A DNA stretch of 6,532 bases from Lachnospiraceae bacterium. Its GTDB lineage: Bacteria > Bacillota > Clostridia > Lachnospirales > Lachnospiraceae. A program made the position numbers and the translations under genes. Below the pieces are notes generated by a model, which saw nothing but the letters and a program-made list of their open reading frames with translations, made no database searches and was not told the origin of the DNA. This document shows, piece after piece, positions 1 to 4,402 of the stretch. The stretch lies in contig JAGCRJ010000362.1 in the NCBI GenBank assembly GCA_017964745.1, positions 1 to 6,532 on the forward strand, read 5' to 3'. Each line of letters opens with the position of its first letter. The first letter of the stretch is position 1.

Positions 1-1
1 C

Positions 2-562
2 GATAACGTTATCTTCCTTTCGGCTGATGCGTTCGGAGTACTTCCTCCGGTATCAATACTTACACCCGAGCAGACACAGTATTATTTCCTGTCAGGATTT
101 ACAGCAAAGCTTGCAGGTACTGAGCGCGGAATCACCGAGCCTACCCCTACCTTCTCAGCTTGCTTCGGACAGGCATTCCTTGAGCTTCATCCTACCAAGT
201 ACGGCGAGGAGCTCGTTAAGAAGATGGAGAAGAGCGGAGCTAAGGCTTACCTCGTAAATACCGGATGGAACGGAACCGGAAAGAGAATCTCCATTCCCGA
301 CACCAGAGGAATCATCGATGCTATCCTTAACGGAGACATCAAGAAGGCTCCCACCAAGAAGATCCCTTACTTCGATTTCGAAGTTCCTACCGAGCTTCCC
401 GGAGTAAGCACCGAGATCCTTGATCCTCGCGACACCTATGCTAATCCTTCCGAGTGGGAAGAGAAGGCTAAGGATCTTGCAGGACGTTTCATCAAGAACT
501 TTAAGAAGTATGAGACCAACGATGCAGGTAAGGCACTTGTAGCAGCAGGCCCTCAGCTTTAA
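2..562 (+). CDS. pckA: Phosphoenolpyruvate carboxykinase (ATP), C-terminal third (5' end outside window)
   Basis: The frame is open from base 2 and ends at TAA 560-562, giving 186 residues; the family is about 530-540 aa, so roughly the last third is present. The enzyme interconverts oxaloacetate + ATP and PEP + CO2 + ADP in the cytoplasm. In fermenting anaerobes it often runs in the carboxylating direction, but that is family knowledge and not visible here. Recognisable blocks, in order, are LSADAFGVLPPVS, the segment GTERGITEPTPTFSACFG (its Arg corresponds to the substrate/ATP-site Arg of the E. coli enzyme), YLVNTGWNGTGKRIS, PTELPGV, ILDPRDTY and the typical carboxyl end LVAAGPQL. The C-terminus is therefore intact. 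Codon use is strongly biased (AAG, GAG, CTT, ACC), as expected of a highly expressed gene. The next gene is separated from it by a strong terminator. The 5' part and promoter are not in the window. Confidence 0.97.
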   Translation, partial: DNVIFLSADAFGVLPPVSILTPEQTQYYFLSGFTAKLAGTERGITEPTPTFSACFGQAFLELHPTKYGEELVKKMEKSGAKAYLVNTGWNGTGKRISIPDTRGIIDAILNGDIKKAPTKKIPYFDFEVPTELPGVSTEILDPRDTYANPSEWEEKAKDLAGRFIKNFKKYETNDAGKALVAAGPQL

Positions 563-583
563 TCCTTAAGCACTGATATCTTA

Positions 584-617
584 CGGGGACAGCTATAAAC
601 GCTGTCCCCGATTTTTT
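584..617 (+). terminator. Rho-independent terminator of pckA
   Basis: A perfect 10-bp inverted repeat (CGGGGACAGC at 584-593, GCTGTCCCCG at 601-610) encloses a 7-nt loop (TATAAAC). After one A it is followed by six Ts (612-617). This is a textbook intrinsic terminator, 22 nt after the pckA stop. The T-run ends on the base before the AGGAGA ribosome binding site of the next gene. Confidence 0.95.
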
Positions 618-623
618 AGGAGA
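618..623 (+). promoter_or_regulatory. Ribosome binding site that supports a GTG start
   Basis: AGGAGA lies 7 nt before GTG 631-633. No in-frame ATG occurs until codon 27, which lies inside the first membrane helix, so this site decides the start in favour of GTG. It directly abuts the terminator T-run. Confidence 0.85.
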
Positions 624-630
624 CGGGAAA

Positions 631-2088
631 GTGGATTCCTCCAATAAACCGGACAACAGAATAGTGAACGGGATCCTTTTCATCTTGCTGGCAGTATTTA
701 CGGCGGTGATGGTCTGCCTGCATTTTGTCCGCATTAACTTTAATACCTTCTGGGTTGATACGGCATTCAGTGTCGATCTTATACGGCTTCCTTTTATGCG
801 GATGCTTGAGGCTACATCGGTTAATGAGCATCCTCCCTTTTATTACATCTTCGGAAAAGCGGTAATGCTTATTCTCGGAGATCATCCCTATGCATTCAGG
901 GCAAGCGCTTTTATCCCTTATGTACTCATCCTTGTTCTGGCTCTTACCTATGTAGGTAAAAGCTTCGGATATGCTCCGGCTTTTCTGATAGCCGGTTTTT
1001 CGTCCTTTACCCCCGCGTCCATCGTCTATGTACTTGAGACGAGGATGTATGAGCTCGGGTGCTTCCTTACGCTGGCCTCGTTTCTGTCGCTGCACCTGAT
1101 CCTTACGAAGAAGAAGGGTAAAAGGATCATATACTGGTTACTGTTTTTTGCACTGAGCATTATGACCGCATACACGCATTATTACCTGACAGTTGCGGTA
1201 TGCATAATGTATCTCTGCCTGATCGTATATTGCATAAAGGAAAAATATGAGCTCAAGGAATGCTTAATATTCTCCGTGCTTGCGATCCTTTCGTATCTTC
1301 CCTGGCTCGGAATCATGCTCAGCAATTTCGGTGTAAGGGCCGATGACTGGTGGGCAGGCGGTTATTCTCATTTCGACGAAACCATGAGGGAGATCTTCGG
1401 ATTAAAGAGATATTATATCCTTGCCCTGGTCTTTATCGTATTTGCGATCGTAAAGGCTTTCACCTCCCGTAAAAAGGACTTCGGAAGATTCTGGTTCATA
1501 CTTACCGGTATTTTGATGATCTTCGTTACATTCGGGGTGGGTGCACTTGTCTCCGAACTTGTAAGGCCCCTTTTCCTTTCAAGATTCATATATCCTTTCG
1601 CCGGCGTGGGATGGCTTCTTTTCGGAATCGGCATCGAAGATGCGATCGCCTGCATAAAACCTGCAGAAAAACTGAAAAACGTCCTTTCTGCCGCGTTTTC
1701 CTTTGCGATAGCGCTGCTTCTCGTATTCGGGTGTTTCGGACTCTACAGGGAGAATGTGGCGGTCCAGAAGGAAGCATCGGCATTGACCAATGCATTTCTG
1801 GAGGGAGTATCGATTCCTGCAGGCAGCACGGTCTATTCCGACATGGAGGAAGAGGAGTTTACGATAGCGGGCTGTTACTTCCCGGATACGACGGTTTATA
1901 TCGAAAATGCGATGTTTTACTATTCGGTTCCCGAGGAGGAGTCGTTTTACCTCGTCTGGAAGGACTATCAGGTCGGAGAGGCTATGCAGAACCTGAATTC
2001 CTACGGGTATGACGTGACCTGTATCGCCTCGGACGGAAACCTCGGAATGCAGGGCGGAGTGTGGGTTCTCTTTTGCAGAAAATATTGA
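631..2088 (+). CDS. GT39/PMT_2-type (GT-C fold) membrane glycosyltransferase
   Basis: This 485-aa polytopic membrane protein probably transfers a sugar from a polyprenyl-phosphate donor to an envelope acceptor on the outer face of the membrane; donor and acceptor cannot be told. A first helix (about 11-31) is followed by an external loop with FWVDTAFSVD, where D43 is the likely catalytic acid/base and D49 is nearby. Further family-style blocks are EHPPFYY (66-72), ETRMYELG (136-143), AYTHYY (180-185), LPWL (223-226) and RPLFLSRFIYP (312-322). Roughly 10-12 hydrophobic segments run to about residue 375. The last 100 or so residues are hydrophilic and acidic (DMEEEEF near 400) and probably form an extracytoplasmic domain. 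The start is GTG with a good Shine-Dalgarno. ATA, AGG and CGG codons are much commoner than in pckA or pheST, consistent with modest expression. It could equally be called an uncharacterised 'glycosyltransferase family 39' protein; the fold is confident, the substrate is not. Confidence 0.85.
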   Translation: MDSSNKPDNRIVNGILFILLAVFTAVMVCLHFVRINFNTFWVDTAFSVDLIRLPFMRMLEATSVNEHPPFYYIFGKAVMLILGDHPYAFRASAFIPYVLILVLALTYVGKSFGYAPAFLIAGFSSFTPASIVYVLETRMYELGCFLTLASFLSLHLILTKKKGKRIIYWLLFFALSIMTAYTHYYLTVAVCIMYLCLIVYCIKEKYELKECLIFSVLAILSYLPWLGIMLSNFGVRADDWWAGGYSHFDETMREIFGLKRYYILALVFIVFAIVKAFTSRKKDFGRFWFILTGILMIFVTFGVGALVSELVRPLFLSRFIYPFAGVGWLLFGIGIEDAIACIKPAEKLKNVLSAAFSFAIALLLVFGCFGLYRENVAVQKEASALTNAFLEGVSIPAGSTVYSDMEEEEFTIAGCYFPDTTVYIENAMFYYSVPEEESFYLVWKDYQVGEAMQNLNSYGYDVTCIASDGNLGMQGGVWVLFCRKY

Positions 2089-2113
2089 AACGAAAGGGTC
2101 TGTCGGCTATAAT
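2085..2113 (+). promoter_or_regulatory. Sigma-A-type promoter of the 6S RNA gene
   Basis: The -35 box TTGAAA (2085-2090, 5 of 6 to consensus) and a perfect -10 box TATAAT (2108-2113) are separated by exactly 17 nt. The predicted transcription start is an A near 2120-2121, which is also where the 5' arm of the RNA closing stem begins. The -35 box overlaps the stop codon (TGA 2086-2088) of the glycosyltransferase gene. It is the best promoter visible in the window. Confidence 0.88.
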
Positions 2114-2119
2114 ATTCTT

Positions 2120-2298
2120 AACCCGAGGTTGATCCCCTGTATTTTTTGAACCTACATTTACCTTTAACGGGATTCCTACATCTCATGGTCGGCTGTCATG
2201 CCCCCGCCTTAGGCGATCGGGGAAGGCAAATGTCATGATGCGGTTACCCACCTGGCTTTGGCTAGGCGTCAAAAGGCGAGGGGTCTTCTAAGGGTCTT
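2120..2298 (+). ncRNA. ssrS: 6S RNA (global RNA polymerase regulator)
   Basis: 6S RNA imitates an open promoter, binds housekeeping sigma-RNA polymerase and dampens transcription, notably in stationary phase. The gene sits in a 230-nt non-coding gap behind a near-consensus promoter. Ends of the RNA form an interrupted closing stem: ACCC 2121-2124 with GGGT 2292-2295, AG 2126-2127 with CT 2288-2289, GA 2131-2132 with TC 2284-2285, CCCCT 2134-2138 with AGGGG 2279-2283. Inside is a large asymmetric bubble whose 5' strand carries TGAACCTACATT and TTTAACGGGA. Its 3' strand carries ACCCACC followed by a small hairpin (CCTGGC 2251-2256, loop TTTG, GCTAGG 2261-2266), matching the CACCT-hairpin layout I know from bacterial 6S RNAs. 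The apical arm includes CATG 2184-2187 with CATG 2234-2237 and a CCCC/CGCC stem (2201-2208) with GGCG (2212-2215) and GGGG (2219-2222). Length of about 180 nt fits the family. Ends are estimated; identity rests on remembered motifs and hand folding, with no covariance-model search run. Confidence 0.8.
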
Positions 2299-2318
2299 AT
2301 TGCGTTTACGACTGATCA

Positions 2319-3278
2319 ATGGTTGAACTGTTTGCAAAAGCAAGAAGATTTGCCATAACGATGCGGCAGCTCGATATTAATGCCTACTCGGCCAGCGCGG
2401 CTTTTTTTCTTTTTATATCGCTGGTTCCTATTTTAGTGCTTATTTGCAGCTTGTTCCCGTATACGGGACTTACAGAGACCGAACTGATCAAGCTTATAGA
2501 GGCATCAACGCCGATCATATTCAACGGCTTCCTGGAGAGTCTTATCTATCAGATATATGACTCGACCGCGGGAGTCATAACCGTATCGATCATCGCGACG
2601 ATATGGACGGCGGGAAAGGGTATCATGGCACTTATCCAGGGGCTTGATACCGTTAACGAGGTCAAAGAGGAGAGAAACTGGTTACAGCTCAGGGTCATAA
2701 GTGCCTTTTATATGTTTGTCATGATGCTGAGCCTTCTCCTGAGTATTTCGATAATAGTTATCGGAACCGATGTGTTCAGACGCATACTTATCTACCTGAA
2801 AGTTGATGTTTCGGTTCTGAAAGGTATCATCATGAAACCGAGACTTTTATATACATTTATAATCCTGTCCCTGGTGTTTGCGGTCTTTTACACGTGGATG
2901 CCATACAGGGGCCCACAGAACAAGTCAGCCCAGATCAAGCTGTTTTCCGATAAAAAGCTTGTGAAGATCTGGAACGAAACGGATCCTTCGATCGACGAGA
3001 CGGGACAAAGCCTGCAGACGAGCGGGCTTAAGCTGAAATACTTTAGTCAGCTCCCGGGAGCCATGTTTGCATCAGCGGGCTGGATGGGCATATCGGTGCT
3101 CTTTACGATGATTGTAAATATGGGCTATGCGATCACATTGTACGGAACAATGTCACTCCTCGTGGTCGCAATGCTGTGGGTATATGCATGTATGTACCTG
3201 TTTCTTCTGGGGGCGTATTTCAACCACGTCAGACCTCATGTTTTTCATGAGCTGAAATCTTTTAAAGAAAGAAAATGA
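2319..3278 (+). CDS. YihY/BrkB (UPF0761) family integral membrane protein
   Basis: This 319-aa protein has about six membrane helices (roughly 26-48, 84-104, 128-149, 176-196, 247-270, 276-299). Family signatures are YSASAAFFLFISLVPIL (23-39, the usual Ala-rich first helix ending in a Pro), GVITVSIIATIWTAGKGIMA (85-104), and LPGAMFASAGWMGISVLFT (245-263) followed by YGTMSLLVVAMLWVYACMYL (275-294) and LLGAYFNH (296-303). The molecular function of the family is unsettled; the old names 'ribonuclease BN' and 'virulence factor BrkB' are not reliable. ATG 2319 is the first start after an in-frame TGA (2313-2315). It gives a normal N-terminal basic helix, but no Shine-Dalgarno lies 5-10 nt upstream. 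The start lies only about 20 nt after the predicted 6S RNA 3' end, so its mRNA is likely a 6S read-through transcript. A hydrophilic stretch of about 45 residues (199-244) before LPGA is longer than the short loop I expect there. pheS follows 39 nt downstream. Confidence 0.88.
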   Translation: MVELFAKARRFAITMRQLDINAYSASAAFFLFISLVPILVLICSLFPYTGLTETELIKLIEASTPIIFNGFLESLIYQIYDSTAGVITVSIIATIWTAGKGIMALIQGLDTVNEVKEERNWLQLRVISAFYMFVMMLSLLLSISIIVIGTDVFRRILIYLKVDVSVLKGIIMKPRLLYTFIILSLVFAVFYTWMPYRGPQNKSAQIKLFSDKKLVKIWNETDPSIDETGQSLQTSGLKLKYFSQLPGAMFASAGWMGISVLFTMIVNMGYAITLYGTMSLLVVAMLWVYACMYLFLLGAYFNHVRPHVFHELKSFKERK

Positions 3279-3296
3279 TCTTAGGCCCAGGGGGCC

Positions 3297-3304
3297 GGGA
3301 AGGA
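3297..3304 (+). promoter_or_regulatory. Ribosome binding site of pheS, long spacing
   Basis: GGGAAGGA is the only purine-rich Shine-Dalgarno candidate before ATG 3318. The spacer is 13 nt and AT-rich (TATATAGATATTT), longer than the usual 5-10 nt. It supports the ATG chosen, which also gives the standard PheS N-terminus. Confidence 0.6.
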
Positions 3305-3317
3305 TATATAGATATTT

Positions 3318-4337
3318 ATGAAAGAAAAACTTGAAGAGATCAAACAGAAAGCGCTTGCCAGGATCGCGGAAAGCGATACTCCCGATAAGCTTAACGAAGT
3401 ACGTGTGGCAATCCTCGGTAAAAAAGGAGAGCTCACGGAAGTTCTTAAATCCATGAAGGATGTATCACCCGAGGACCGTCCCAAGGTAGGACAGCTCGTT
3501 AACGATACCAGGGCAGAGATCGAAAAGGTACTTGAAGAAACCAAGTCCAAGCTCGAGAATGCCGCTCTTGACTTAAGACTTAAGACCGAGACTATAGATG
3601 TAACTCTTCCCGGAGATGTAAATGTTCCGGGTCACCGCCATCCCATTCAGATCGCTCTCGATGAGATCGAGAGAGTATTCATCGGCATGGGCTATGAGGT
3701 TGTCGAAGGTCCCGAGATTGAGAAGGACTATTACAATTTCGAAGCACTCAATATTCCCGCAGATCATCCCGCCAAGGATGAGCAGGATACTTTCTATATC
3801 AACGGAGACATGCTCCTCAGAACCCAGACTTCGGGATGCCAGATCCATGAGATGGAGAAGGGAAGACTTCCCATCAGGATGATCGCACCCGGAAGAGTAT
3901 TCCGTTCCGATGAAGTTGATGCAACCCACTCACCCTGCTTCCACCAGGTTGAGGGTCTTGTAATTGATAAGAACATCACATTTGCAGATCTTAAGGGAAC
4001 GCTTCAGGAGTTCGCAAAGCAGATGTTCGGTGAGAACACCAAGGTCAAGTTCAGACCTCACCATTTCCCGTTCACAGAGCCTTCCGCAGAGATGGATGTT
4101 TCCTGCTTCAAGTGCGGCGGCAAGGGATGCAGATTCTGTAAGAACGAAGGCTGGATCGAGATCCTCGGATGCGGAATGGTTCATCCCCATGTCCTTGAGA
4201 TGTGTAATATCGATCCGGGCGAATATAACGGTTTTGCGTTCGGAGTAGGACTTGAGAGAATAGCACTTCTTAAGTATGAGATCGATGATCTCAGGCTCCT
4301 CTATGAAAACGACTTCAGATTCCTTAAACAGTTCTGA
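3318..4337 (+). CDS. pheS: Phenylalanine--tRNA ligase, alpha subunit
   Basis: This is the catalytic subunit of the cytoplasmic (alpha-beta)2 enzyme that charges tRNA-Phe with phenylalanine using ATP. The 339 residues match the usual bacterial length. The N-terminal helical, charged region (1-90, with ILGKKGELTEVLKSM at 32-46) is the coiled coil that contacts tRNA. The class II core follows: motif 1 region GHRHPIQIALDEIERVF (105-121), motif 2 APGRVFRSDEVDATHSPCFHQVEG (split around 190-213) and motif 3 GFAFGVGLERIALLKY (305-320), ending NDFRFLKQF. A307 is the alanine in the phenylalanine pocket. A CFKCGGKGCRFC cluster (263-274) is the four-Cys pattern also seen in other Firmicute PheS proteins. 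Before motif 2 it reads LLRTQTSGCQ (166-175) where I recall LLRTHTSPVQ in many bacteria. No T-box leader lies between the preceding gene and pheS, although that regulation is common for aminoacyl-tRNA synthetases in Firmicutes. pheT follows after 65 nt. Confidence 0.98.
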   Translation: MKEKLEEIKQKALARIAESDTPDKLNEVRVAILGKKGELTEVLKSMKDVSPEDRPKVGQLVNDTRAEIEKVLEETKSKLENAALDLRLKTETIDVTLPGDVNVPGHRHPIQIALDEIERVFIGMGYEVVEGPEIEKDYYNFEALNIPADHPAKDEQDTFYINGDMLLRTQTSGCQIHEMEKGRLPIRMIAPGRVFRSDEVDATHSPCFHQVEGLVIDKNITFADLKGTLQEFAKQMFGENTKVKFRPHHFPFTEPSAEMDVSCFKCGGKGCRFCKNEGWIEILGCGMVHPHVLEMCNIDPGEYNGFAFGVGLERIALLKYEIDDLRLLYENDFRFLKQF

Positions 4338-4386
4338 TTGTCCGATGAATGCTTATAACGGGCTTACCCCCCGAGACGATATTACG

Positions 4387-4392
4387 AAAGGA
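4387..4392 (+). promoter_or_regulatory. Ribosome binding site of pheT
   Basis: AAAGGA lies 10 nt before ATG 4403-4405 and supports that start. The 65-nt gap between pheS and pheT holds no convincing terminator or promoter; the only inverted repeat is a weak 4-bp CGGG/CCCG pair (4359-4362, 4370-4373) without a T-run. Confidence 0.7.
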
Positions 4393-4402
4393 TTTTACAG
4401 AT

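Noticed and set aside
27..257. 76-codon + strand open frame at the window start
   Set aside because: It is an out-of-frame shadow of pckA, whose own frame is clearly recognisable from base 2.
594..599. TATAAA in the loop of the pckA terminator, considered as a -10 box for the glycosyltransferase gene
   Set aside because: No acceptable -35 box lies about 17 nt upstream, and initiation there would begin inside the hairpin.
616..1095. 159-codon open frame on the minus strand
   Set aside because: It lies wholly opposite the 5' part of the glycosyltransferase, whose + strand protein shows clear family motifs. The minus product is a low-complexity, basic sequence with no recognisable domain.
2089..2318. 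Riboswitch, T-box or tmRNA as the identity of the structured gap
   Set aside because: No T-box sequence, no terminator/antiterminator pair, no tRNA-like ends and no tag-reading frame are visible. The closing stem, bubble and CACCT-hairpin order fits 6S RNA better.
3284..3296. GGCCC/GGGCC inverted repeat between the YihY-like gene and pheS, considered as a terminator
   Set aside because: The stem is only 5 bp with a 3-nt loop and no T-run follows; the next bases form the pheS ribosome binding site.
3281..3310. TTAGGC ... TATATA as a promoter for pheS
   Set aside because: The -35 match is poor, and the start site would fall almost at the ATG, downstream of the Shine-Dalgarno.
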